From Sphingobacteriia bacterium (GTDB lineage Bacteria; Bacteroidota; Bacteroidia; Chitinophagales; Chitinophagaceae), in the NCBI GenBank assembly GCA_017304675.1, contig JAFKLS010000018.1, forward strand, positions 186,001 through 250,000: a DNA stretch of 64,000 nucleotides. Reading direction: 5' to 3'. Shown piece by piece: positions 48,125 to 56,890 of the stretch. The notes beneath the pieces were generated by a model. The model saw only the letters and a program-made list of their open reading frames with translations. It had not been told where the DNA came from and did no database searches. Every line of letters starts with the position of its first letter. Position 1 is the stretch's first letter. Position numbers and translations under genes: made by a program.

Positions 48125-50566
48125 TTAAAAAGATCTTATTAAATAGATGAGTGATACCGTTACGGCTGCTATTGAAGCAGCAGCGCTACCAATGGCCACC
48201 ACTTCCTGTGTAGTGGTTCTTTTTACACGCAGCGGAACATACACTTCTGCACCAGGTGTAATTTTAGGATAATGCCTGAACCATAAAAAACTTTTGGTTG
48301 AACTGATTTCCCCATTCGGGTAAATTACATAAGATTTTTTGGTAGAAGCGGTATTTAAAAATCCGCCCGACTCATTCACCACATTTTTAAAACCCAGCCC
48401 TTGCCGGTATACTACTTTTTTAGGAACATATACTGCACCAAAAGTTTGCACCGTTGTAGGCACAACGGGTATACGTAAAATGTCGCCTTCCAGCAAACTG
48501 ATATCATTTAAAGAATATGGTTTTTCTATCGCTTTTCCCAATCGGATGCCCACAATTTTCTGGCTTTTGGTGATTGAGTTAAGCAGGATGCCGTTTACAC
48601 TGGCAGAGTCAGCTTTCAATGTCTGGTTCTTTGCGCTCTGAATCTTATCGTCAATCAATACAGCATCCAGCGAATCGGTAAAAGTGTTGCGAAGTAGCAT
48701 GGCACCGTCAACATAAGCAGTGGGTTTAAATCCGCCGGCTCTTTTAATCAGATCTGTCAGGGTTTCAGATTTGTTTTCCAGCGTATACTCTCCGGGATAC
48801 ATTACTTCACCCTCAATTTTTACTTTAATCTGTTCTTTATAATTAGGGTTTTTTCTTACAGATACAATATCAAATGGCTCCAGTTTAAATTCCTTGCTAG
48901 AATTTTTATCAAAATTTTTATCGATATCAACTACCTGAATAATGGCATAATTATCTTTTTGTTTGGCACTGCCTGTATCTTTATTTCTTCTTGCTATTTC
49001 TATTTTACTGCCGGGGGCCGATTCTTTTAAACCGCCCGCCAATAATACCAAATCATTAACTCCCATCCCTTCTATAAAACTGTAATCACCCGGTTTATTT
49101 ATTTCTCCATTTATGTTAACAATATTATTTTGTTTCAGCTCGAATATGCTAAATATCCTTACAGCATCTTCTTTTTGTAGTGTGATATTATTTTTGCCTT
49201 GTAAAATATCCGCAACATTAAAATCCATCATTTGTGGAATATAATTATCCGATCTTCTGCTGAGAATTGCCCTTGTTTGATAAGCTTCTTCTGTTATACC
49301 TGCAATAGCCAAAAGATCCTTTAATGTAGGATAGTTATCAGCTGAATATGCACCAGGATGGAAAACAGCCCCTTCAATCATTACTCTGTTTTTAAACCTG
49401 TTAGAAACATAATCGATATAACAGCTATCGCCTGATTGTAGTAAGAAGCGATTAAACTGGTCAGCAGAAACTGTTATAATTTCTTTTTGATTTTTACCGA
49501 TACGTACTACCCTTACAAAATCTTTATATCCCAACTCATTAATTCCACCTCCAATAGTTAATAATTGTTGTAGTGTTTCCCCTTTCTTGGCCTCGTAAAT
49601 TGCTTTACGCTTAATAGCCCCATTCAGGTAAACTCGCTCTTCATAAGGACTTACTCTTATAATATCTTCATCTTCCAAACGGGTATTTTTAGTAAGGTCG
49701 CCCTTCATTAAAAAATCATACAGATCGAATGTTGAAACTATTTTACCATTACGTACCAGTTCAATATTTCTATAGGAGCCTATTCTATTGGGGCCTCCTG
49801 AAACATACAAAGCATTGGCAATAGTTGCCAGGGATGACAAGGTATACGTTCCGGGTTGCCGAATCTCACCTACTAATGTAACTCTGATACTCCGTATTTG
49901 CCCCAAAGATATCTGAACAGCAGTTTTACCTGAAGCAATTTGCGGGTATATTTTTGCAAGTTGTGATTTGATTTTTTGCTGAGCATCCTCAAATGATAGC
50001 CCTGCTATCTTAACAGGACCTGAGTTAGGTATGCGGATTGTTCCTTCCGTAGATACTTTTAGCTTAAAATTAGCATCAGAATATCCATACAGGTCGATAT
50101 TAATCTGATCCCCTGTACCAATAAGATAATTCCTGGGTGTAGGGATTTGTAAATTAGGCTCGAATGTTAGGTTGTCTTTGGTAAACAAATCTGAACCGAA
50201 TATTCTCAATTCACCTGAAGAATAATAATCGTTAGAGGAAGGTTTTTTTATTGCAACACTTTTTCTAAAGTCCCCCGAATCACTCAAATTGTTTTTTGAA
50301 CCTGCAGCATAGTTGCTTACATTCAGTCGTTGAATGCGTTGCTTCAATTTCTGAATTTGATCATCGCTCAAACCTTTTTGTTTTGCCTTCGCTTCTATAT
50401 CTGCCTCACTCATGCCTGATCCATTGGCCATTCCTATGTATTGCATCAACTGCTCATCGGATAATTGATCAATATTAACGGGTAACTGCTGAGACTGAGC
50501 AATACCATTCTGCACCATGATTGCCAGTAATGCAATCGCTAACAATTTAAAAAAATTACACTTCAT
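48125..50566 (-). CDS. Wza-like polysaccharide export protein with multiple SLBB domains
   Basis: About 813 aa from the ATG at 50566, which gives a signal peptide (MKCNFFKLLAIALLAIMVQNGIAQ). The frame extends 19 codons further. A Poly_export domain (about 140-240, NYLIGTGDQINIDLYGYSD) is followed by about six SLBB repeats (for example VTLVGEIRQPGTYTLSS, VMIEGAVFHPGAYSAD, VNINGEINKPGDYSFIEG, VKIEGEVMYPGEYTLEN). A C-terminal membrane helix ends it. It forms the outer-membrane/periplasm conduit. It overlaps the small membrane gene upstream by 11 bp. Confidence 0.9.
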   Translation of the reverse strand: MKCNFFKLLAIALLAIMVQNGIAQSQQLPVNIDQLSDEQLMQYIGMANGSGMSEADIEAKAKQKGLSDDQIQKLKQRIQRLNVSNYAAGSKNNLSDSGDFRKSVAIKKPSSNDYYSSGELRIFGSDLFTKDNLTFEPNLQIPTPRNYLIGTGDQINIDLYGYSDANFKLKVSTEGTIRIPNSGPVKIAGLSFEDAQQKIKSQLAKIYPQIASGKTAVQISLGQIRSIRVTLVGEIRQPGTYTLSSLATIANALYVSGGPNRIGSYRNIELVRNGKIVSTFDLYDFLMKGDLTKNTRLEDEDIIRVSPYEERVYLNGAIKRKAIYEAKKGETLQQLLTIGGGINELGYKDFVRVVRIGKNQKEIITVSADQFNRFLLQSGDSCYIDYVSNRFKNRVMIEGAVFHPGAYSADNYPTLKDLLAIAGITEEAYQTRAILSRRSDNYIPQMMDFNVADILQGKNNITLQKEDAVRIFSIFELKQNNIVNINGEINKPGDYSFIEGMGVNDLVLLAGGLKESAPGSKIEIARRNKDTGSAKQKDNYAIIQVVDIDKNFDKNSSKEFKLEPFDIVSVRKNPNYKEQIKVKIEGEVMYPGEYTLENKSETLTDLIKRAGGFKPTAYVDGAMLLRNTFTDSLDAVLIDDKIQSAKNQTLKADSASVNGILLNSITKSQKIVGIRLGKAIEKPYSLNDISLLEGDILRIPVVPTTVQTFGAVYVPKKVVYRQGLGFKNVVNESGGFLNTASTKKSYVIYPNGEISSTKSFLWFRHYPKITPGAEVYVPLRVKRTTTQEVVAIGSAAASIAAVTVSLIYLIRSF

Positions 50567-50960
50567 TTTTATAAGGTTTCTTGTCCGAACCAATTGGTAG
50601 TAGTAAAAATAAAACAAATACAAATGGGCTGGTAAAAGTGGCTTTTAGTCCACCAAAAAAATCACTCGACAAATAAAATTTTTTTCTAACCAGCATTTCA
50701 ATCAATGCCCCTGTTAATAACACTATTAATAGCAACAAATATGATAGTGACCAGAGTTTTTTTTTCAACAGATTTTTATGAAAAGACCAAAACCCTATTG
50801 CAAAGATGATGACAATCCAAAGAAGATTCAACAAATGCCCCAGAATCCTTGGTAATTTCTGTTTCCAACCATTTTCAAAAGCAAACGCATAAAACAACCA
50901 GCAAACAACCACAATTAAAACCAGTCCTGCTATTTCTCTTTTACTAATGTTTGTTTTCAC
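50556..50960 (-). CDS. Small exosortase-associated membrane protein
   Basis: 134 aa with four hydrophobic segments (about 9-28, 41-60, 70-90, 108-124). It overlaps the exosortase gene by 17 bp and the export gene by 11 bp, so co-expression is certain. In Bacteroidota such small proteins accompany exosortases of the XrtF/XrtX type. I recall the association; I cannot search it here. Role unknown. Confidence 0.65.
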   Translation of the reverse strand: MKTNISKREIAGLVLIVVVCWLFYAFAFENGWKQKLPRILGHLLNLLWIVIIFAIGFWSFHKNLLKKKLWSLSYLLLLIVLLTGALIEMLVRKKFYLSSDFFGGLKATFTSPFVFVLFLLLPIGSDKKPYKNEV

Positions 50961-51546
50961 TTGCCACCAAATATTTTTGCTTTCTTAAATATAACATCCA
51001 CAATCCAAAAATCGCTGCATATTCAGCCAGCTTAAACACATAATGATGAGCAATTTCTGTTACATAACTATGCTGAATATTCAACCAGGCTACACCAAAA
51101 CACCTTAAAATATTTACTATATAAATAACAAGCACCCCAACAATTAGAAAATAAATAGTCCGGTAAATTTTTTCAGGGAAACAAAACAAGAAGCTTATAT
51201 ACAAAATATACAATTCAAGGGCATTACAGGGGTCTGCTATACCCAATACTTTTTTATTATCTTTAAAGATAATATCTGACTCAGTGGTTATTCTAAATAT
51301 CGTATCCGTCATCACTTTACTTTGAATACCAAAAGTACTTTCCGGGTATTTCCATTTCAGTAATTGCATTGTTCCCCAACTTGTAGCATGGCGCAATTGT
51401 TTATCAGGAATATTGGCCGGATAAAGGATTAACATGTAAACAACTTTCCATACAATAAAAAAAACAAACGCCCTTTTAATAAACCGTTGTATGGTTTGGG
51501 GAATTTCCTGCCAGATAGATTTGATTTCGGTTAAAGGGTTAAACAC
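50944..51546 (-). CDS. Exosortase/archaeosortase family protein (XrtF/XrtX-like)
   Basis: 200 aa, an integral membrane transpeptidase-like protein with five or six helices. The catalytic residues are visible: Cys107 in ADPCNALELY, Arg148 in VNILRCFG, and His167/168 in EIAHHYVFK. The N-terminus is soluble-basic up to about residue 22. These enzymes cut C-terminal signals (PEP-CTERM or similar) and probably transfer the protein to a lipid or glycan. No substrate with such a tail was found in the window. It begins 2 bp past ispF. Confidence 0.86.
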   Translation of the reverse strand: MFNPLTEIKSIWQEIPQTIQRFIKRAFVFFIVWKVVYMLILYPANIPDKQLRHATSWGTMQLLKWKYPESTFGIQSKVMTDTIFRITTESDIIFKDNKKVLGIADPCNALELYILYISFLFCFPEKIYRTIYFLIVGVLVIYIVNILRCFGVAWLNIQHSYVTEIAHHYVFKLAEYAAIFGLWMLYLRKQKYLVASENKH

Positions 51547-51548
51547 TA

Positions 51549-52028
51549 CTATATTTTGTAAATTAATGCATTAGCATAGGCAACCAAGCCTTCTTCCCGC
51601 CCTGCAAATCCCATTTTTTCTGTTGTAGTGGCTTTAATAGAAACAGCATCTGTTTCTATATGACAAATAGAAGCAATCACTGCTTTCATTTCGGCAACAT
51701 AAGGTTTTATTTTAGGTAGTTCTAAGCATACTGTAGCATCAATATTACCTACTTTAAACCCGTTTTCTTCTATTAATACGATGCTTCTTTGTAAAAGAAT
51801 TTTACTATCAATATCTTTAAATGCTGCGGAATTATCCGGAAAATGGGTTCCAATATCTCCCAGCGCTGCAGCCCCAAGTAAAGCATCGCAAATGGCATGT
51901 AATAAAACATCTGCATCACTATGCCCTAATGCTCCTTTAGTATGCGGTATTTTTATTCCTCCTAACCAAAAATCCCTTCCTTCAACTAATTGATGAAAGT
52001 CAATACCCAGCCCTATTCTAAAATTCAT
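51549..52028 (-). CDS. ispF: 2-C-methyl-D-erythritol 2,4-cyclodiphosphate synthase
   Basis: 159 aa MEP-pathway enzyme. The metal site is Asp and His of GIDFHQL and His of GHSDADVLLHAICDALLGA, with TEKMGFAGREEG near the C-terminus. All signatures are intact. Its position between porV and the exosortase appears accidental, but the operon-like spacing (15 and 2 bp) means it is probably co-transcribed. Confidence 0.97.
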   Translation of the reverse strand: MNFRIGLGIDFHQLVEGRDFWLGGIKIPHTKGALGHSDADVLLHAICDALLGAAALGDIGTHFPDNSAAFKDIDSKILLQRSIVLIEENGFKVGNIDATVCLELPKIKPYVAEMKAVIASICHIETDAVSIKATTTEKMGFAGREEGLVAYANALIYKI

Positions 52029-52043
52029 TATTTTTTATATTAA

Positions 52044-53198
52044 TTACTTAGCTCCATCAAAATCAAAAGTAAGGCCCAGCCTAAGCGTGTTTGATAAAGG
52101 GTTTCTTGTTACTCCGCTGCCAGATGGTATAAGATAGGAAAAATTAACGCCCACCTGTTGATATTTGAAGCCCAATCCTGCAGAAAAATAGGGATTACGA
52201 CCACTGCTTTTATCCTGATAAAAATATCCAGCCCTTACAGCAAATTGGTTATCGTACAAAAATTCGCCTCCTAAAGAAAACTGCATATCTGATAGCTGGT
52301 TGCTTCCATCATGAAAAGATTTTGTCCAGCTAGATACCACACTCATACTCCTGTAGTCTGCCAATAAAGCCGAATCTGTAGAAGCATTGCCTGTTGCCAC
52401 AGGCGCAATAGGAACAAGTAATTTGTTTACATCTAACCCGAATGTTAGTTTACTATTAGCTTCTACCAACGCCGTGTATGAAATACCAAAGCCTAAATTA
52501 GCAGGAATAAAATCTTTTGCATTAGCATCTGTAGTATATCCTATTTTGCCTCCCAGATTAGAGAAAACCAATCCCCATCGTAATCCTCTTCCATTGTTGT
52601 CGGTTCCATCATAAAACATAGACACATCACCTGCCACAGTGCTACCGGCTTTGTACACCACACCACTATTATTCACATCTCCGCTTGCCAACGCAGAATT
52701 AATGTATCGTACAGCAACCCCCATCCCAAAATTGTCTGATAATTTTAAAGAATAACCAAGATCAATTCCAAATTCTCTGGGGCGGTAAGAACTTAATGTA
52801 TTACCCGAGAAGTCTGTGAATTGTATATTACCCAGGTTAAAATAGCGAAGGTTACTGGTGATGGCCTGATTATCGTCGAGTTTATGGTAAAAAGACAGGT
52901 TGGCAAGATATACATCGTTCAAGCCAAGGTCTTTTAACCAAGAGGAATAATTTAGTCCTATTGCCGTATTATTAGTATTGAATGGAATTTTAGCCGCATT
53001 CCAAAAACCCGCATTTACGTCCGGTGCCGTAGCAATACCCAAATCAGACATTCCTCCTGCACGGGCATCAGGAGATATCCTCAAAAAAGGAACAGCTGTG
53101 GTTACAATATTCAGGTTTTGTTGTGCAGTAACAGGATTAATCTGTATGGCCGCCAAAAAAATAAAAGCAATAAAATAACCTTTGAAAATACTTTTCAT
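52044..53198 (-). CDS. porV: Type IX secretion outer-membrane protein PorV (LptO)
   Basis: 384 aa. Signal peptide MKSIFKGYFIAFIFLAAIQINPVTAQ is followed by a FadL-like beta-barrel. TAVPFLRISPDARAGGMSDL and NPYFSAGLGFKYQQVGVNFS are typical of PorV. It shuttles cargo from the T9SS translocon to the sortase PorU. The preceding gene on the same strand is porU, which makes the call secure. It is followed directly by ispF. Confidence 0.93.
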   Translation of the reverse strand: MKSIFKGYFIAFIFLAAIQINPVTAQQNLNIVTTAVPFLRISPDARAGGMSDLGIATAPDVNAGFWNAAKIPFNTNNTAIGLNYSSWLKDLGLNDVYLANLSFYHKLDDNQAITSNLRYFNLGNIQFTDFSGNTLSSYRPREFGIDLGYSLKLSDNFGMGVAVRYINSALASGDVNNSGVVYKAGSTVAGDVSMFYDGTDNNGRGLRWGLVFSNLGGKIGYTTDANAKDFIPANLGFGISYTALVEANSKLTFGLDVNKLLVPIAPVATGNASTDSALLADYRSMSVVSSWTKSFHDGSNQLSDMQFSLGGEFLYDNQFAVRAGYFYQDKSSGRNPYFSAGLGFKYQQVGVNFSYLIPSGSGVTRNPLSNTLRLGLTFDFDGAK

Positions 53199-53260
53199 AC
53201 TACAAATTGAACTTAGGAGTCAGCAAAATGGTTGAGTAGAATTTAAATCATCAATATTTT

Positions 53261-56200
53261 TTATTGTATGAAAAGCGAACGTGTTGCTTTGGCAATTCCA
53301 TTGATTGATTGCACAATGATACGATAAAAATACATACCCGGTTGTAATTTTCTTCCCCCACTATCCCTGCCATCCCAAACCAGATCAATATTCCTGGTGC
53401 CTGAACTTGTGCTATTTTTTTCTATAGTTTTTATAATCTTTCCTTGCAAATCAAAAAACAATACCTGAGTGTTCAAAGCATATCCTGGTTGATTATGTTC
53501 AAATGTAATGGTAGTGCTGTTAGAAAAGGGATTGGGGTAATTATATACATTACTAAGCGCCAGAGTGTCTTGGTCGGTAACCCAAAAATCAATACCTGCT
53601 TCGTTAGAATTATTCACTACATCCCACGCTTTGATGGTGATAGAATGCCTGCCAGGTTTTAACAATGGTAATTGATAAGTCACCGTTCCCTGCTGGTAGC
53701 TGTTTATAGCAGCCTTATAATAATCGTTAAGTACTATTTTATTCTGTTCATTTCCGTCTATCACTGCTGTAATATCATGCCCAATACCTATTCCGGTGGT
53801 ATTGATACCTGAGGTGTCGAATAATTTTACCAGCAACAACGGGGTTTCATTGGTAAGCCCACCTGCTCTGAAATTGAAATCATTCAGGTAAATACGAATG
53901 TCCGGCCCAGCATTGTCTTGAATAGCAACATTGTTATTGCTTCCTATATTAATGGTATTTACGGCCCCGCTTGCATCTTCATTTAAACTATTGGCATAAA
54001 AGCTAAGTTTACCCTGCCCCACCGTATAATTAATGTCTTTAGGTACAACAAAGCTGAAAGAAAACTTTCCATTGGTAATTGTTGAAGCTCCTTTAAAAAG
54101 TATATTGTTTTGTGTACTGAATTGTGTAACAGGACTTGCAGGATTATTACCCAAAGTAGATTGCAATTGAGGTTTATCGAAAACAGTTGTTTGGGCCATG
54201 CCCGAAAATTGTGTTTGCAAAATGCCGCTTGCATTTACTATAGAGCCAGAAAAGGAGTATTTACTCAATGCTTTTAAAGTATCTCCCGGTTGCAGGGGCT
54301 TTGCATTGATAGAATCAATCTGAATAAAAAATTTTGGAAAAGATAACCTCATAGCCGGATCCCCCAACAAAGTAAACTTCCTGTTATTCACTGCATCTCC
54401 GGACGTTTGATAAGTAAAATTCTTGGCTTTTTTTACAGCTTCTCCCAATGTAAGATAATTCCCATTGGCATCTTTTGCAAAAGCTGCTTTGATATAATTG
54501 TCGTTAATAATGGTATTGCTAAAAGCAAAAACAGATCGGGTCGTAGTCATTAAAGCAATGGCTCCGGTAGAATCATTAAACAATAAACTTGAACCCAGGG
54601 AATTTTTAGTAGGATCGTCGAACGGGGCAAAATCACAGGTGGCCGTAATAAAAAGGGGTAATTTGGTACTATTCTTAAATTGCTTTACTTCCGGAAAGCC
54701 TAGAATAGCTTCGTCAGCTAATTGCTGGTATCCTCCATGACCACTATAATTGAATAAAAATGCTCCGTTTGATATCTTACTCACAATAGCCGCATTAACA
54801 CCTGGGTACCTGGCTCCGCCTCCCCCACTCACAAGTGGGTAAGCATCCAGATACGTTTTAGTGACATTAAAAACAGGGTTTAATCCACTCAGATCAGACG
54901 ATAATAATTCTGCATCGTTTAAATGCACATCATTATCCCTGTCATCCGCTACAAATATGCATTCGTTCTTCCAATCACCCAAACTTTTATTTAGGTGATA
55001 ATACCTTATCTTACCACACATTATTTGTGCATCTTGCGCTGTTTTTACCGGTAGCCTACCTACACTGGTTTTCAAGGCTGCAGGAAGCGATGTTAAATTT
55101 ACATTATCCCTGTCACCCAACAAACCGAAAAAATCGTCACTAACGTAGGTGTTTAAAGGATCTAGCGAGTTATCACTCTCATATGAAGGAACAAAATTTG
55201 TGTTACCTGATACCCTGTTTTTATAGTCGAAAGATGCTGCGCCAAATAAGGCCACGTATTTTGGCTGCTTTGCAGAATCAGTTCCTGCTTTATCGTAGTA
55301 CATTTTAATAAAGTCTCTTATAGAAGAAGGGTCTGCTATTCCTGAAGCAAATTCGTTATAGATCTTATCTACCGTTACCACTTGTACTTTTTGCCCGTAT
55401 TGTTGTATATGGAAGCCGGCCAGGTCATTCGCATAATCTATAAAGTTTTTATGTGTAATAATGAGAAAATCTACCGCAGCAGATTGATGCAGGTTTTGAT
55501 TGTCTATTTTCCCTAGCCCAATTGGTACCAGCAGGCCATTGGTTGTGTTAAATGCCACATATTCGTGTAGAGAAGAAGCATCATTCACAAAATATCCTGC
55601 TCCCCCGGTAACATTTAATTTCATTTGTACAGGATTCACTATATCTGATACATCCCAAACATCTACTCCTGCCGGAGTGCCTGAAATAAGGAATTTTGCT
55701 GTATTGCCCGCTTGTACGGATGCCCAATCTCTAAAAAACAATTGAGTGGTGTTATTATTAAAAGCCAGTTGTTTTCTGCCAAAAACCTCAAACCAGTTTA
55801 GCCAGCCCTGGGCGTTGGCGTTTTGTGGTTTATACGTAATGGAAACAGTTAGCTGTTGCTGATTAACTGTAAACGCTTGCTGTTGCACAACAGGCGTAGC
55901 AAATAAATCAAAATAACTGCCGCTGATAGAGGGCGGAATTATTGTTTGAAGTAACTGACCGTTTACAGATACTTCAAAAGGGCTTGCAGTTACAATACTT
56001 CTGCCGATAAGGCTGGTATTTAATAGCAAGGGTTTTGTAATATCCCATCCTGAAAAATCAACAGCAAAGCTTCTTGTTAAAGCTGCTCCGGGATTAGTAC
56101 TAAATTCCTCCCCATACCATTCCTTCCCGCTATTCAATAAATTTATTTTATCCTGCTCATAAAAGTACCTTTCGTTGTAGGCGGTAACAGTAATATTGGC

Positions 56201-56695
56201 ATTTCCAACGGCGGACTGTTGATTAATTCTTTTTCCAACAGCCCGTATTGTTAAAAAATAGTATACCGTATCGGTATAGAGGTTCTTTTGGTGTACAAAT
56301 TTCTGGTTCAGGCTGTCTTTTACCCACTTATCCGGGGAAGCACCATAAAAAAGAAAATAATCGTTTCCATTAAAAATGCCATCCCCTCCATCAAACATTT
56401 GTATTGCATTTTCCCGTAAATCGTCAGGCCTGATCAGAGCATTGTCTTCAGGCAACATCGCTCCGCCATTTCCGTACAACCTAATAGCAGCAGAGGATAA
56501 GTTGTTTGTATTTAGCCCCAAATTTGTTAAAAAAGCTACATCAATCTTATAAATCCCTTCTTTTACTACGCCAATCTTATACCAATTACCCGTAGCCAAA
56601 ACCGAAGCAGCAGTATAAGTTCTGGCAGTTTGCCCTTTTATAAGCGGCACAGCTATAAAAAGTAAAGGAAATAATAAAACAAGACAGCGCTTCAT
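53261..56695 (-). CDS. porU: Type IX secretion system sortase PorU
   Basis: 1144 aa. A signal peptide (MKRCLVLLFPLLFIAVPLIKG) precedes a prodomain-like N-terminus and a C25 gingipain-like peptidase domain (about 430-760). The catalytic His is in FNYSGHGGY (about 653) and the Cys in FITATCDFAPFDDP (about 688). A C-terminal T9SS type A sorting-like domain (YNYPNPFSNS to the end) remains, as PorU keeps its own. It removes the C-terminal signal of cargo and joins it to a surface glycolipid. A 171-bp region separates it from divergent gldJ. Confidence 0.94.
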   Translation of the reverse strand: MKRCLVLLFPLLFIAVPLIKGQTARTYTAASVLATGNWYKIGVVKEGIYKIDVAFLTNLGLNTNNLSSAAIRLYGNGGAMLPEDNALIRPDDLRENAIQMFDGGDGIFNGNDYFLFYGASPDKWVKDSLNQKFVHQKNLYTDTVYYFLTIRAVGKRINQQSAVGNANITVTAYNERYFYEQDKINLLNSGKEWYGEEFSTNPGAALTRSFAVDFSGWDITKPLLLNTSLIGRSIVTASPFEVSVNGQLLQTIIPPSISGSYFDLFATPVVQQQAFTVNQQQLTVSITYKPQNANAQGWLNWFEVFGRKQLAFNNNTTQLFFRDWASVQAGNTAKFLISGTPAGVDVWDVSDIVNPVQMKLNVTGGAGYFVNDASSLHEYVAFNTTNGLLVPIGLGKIDNQNLHQSAAVDFLIITHKNFIDYANDLAGFHIQQYGQKVQVVTVDKIYNEFASGIADPSSIRDFIKMYYDKAGTDSAKQPKYVALFGAASFDYKNRVSGNTNFVPSYESDNSLDPLNTYVSDDFFGLLGDRDNVNLTSLPAALKTSVGRLPVKTAQDAQIMCGKIRYYHLNKSLGDWKNECIFVADDRDNDVHLNDAELLSSDLSGLNPVFNVTKTYLDAYPLVSGGGGARYPGVNAAIVSKISNGAFLFNYSGHGGYQQLADEAILGFPEVKQFKNSTKLPLFITATCDFAPFDDPTKNSLGSSLLFNDSTGAIALMTTTRSVFAFSNTIINDNYIKAAFAKDANGNYLTLGEAVKKAKNFTYQTSGDAVNNRKFTLLGDPAMRLSFPKFFIQIDSINAKPLQPGDTLKALSKYSFSGSIVNASGILQTQFSGMAQTTVFDKPQLQSTLGNNPASPVTQFSTQNNILFKGASTITNGKFSFSFVVPKDINYTVGQGKLSFYANSLNEDASGAVNTINIGSNNNVAIQDNAGPDIRIYLNDFNFRAGGLTNETPLLLVKLFDTSGINTTGIGIGHDITAVIDGNEQNKIVLNDYYKAAINSYQQGTVTYQLPLLKPGRHSITIKAWDVVNNSNEAGIDFWVTDQDTLALSNVYNYPNPFSNSTTITFEHNQPGYALNTQVLFFDLQGKIIKTIEKNSTSSGTRNIDLVWDGRDSGGRKLQPGMYFYRIIVQSINGIAKATRSLFIQ

Positions 56696-56890
56696 TAAAG
56701 AATTTTATCTTTCATTTACAAACCTGTACAACAATTTTCTGTACTTTTAAATGCTCGTTAAAATTAAGGAGTATAAAAAACCATTCATGCAATAGTATGT
56801 ATCTTTAACCAAATAAATTAAAATCCTCTATATTGCACGGCATAAAATTTACCCAAATTTTTTTTATTGTCAGAAACTAAATTACAAATC

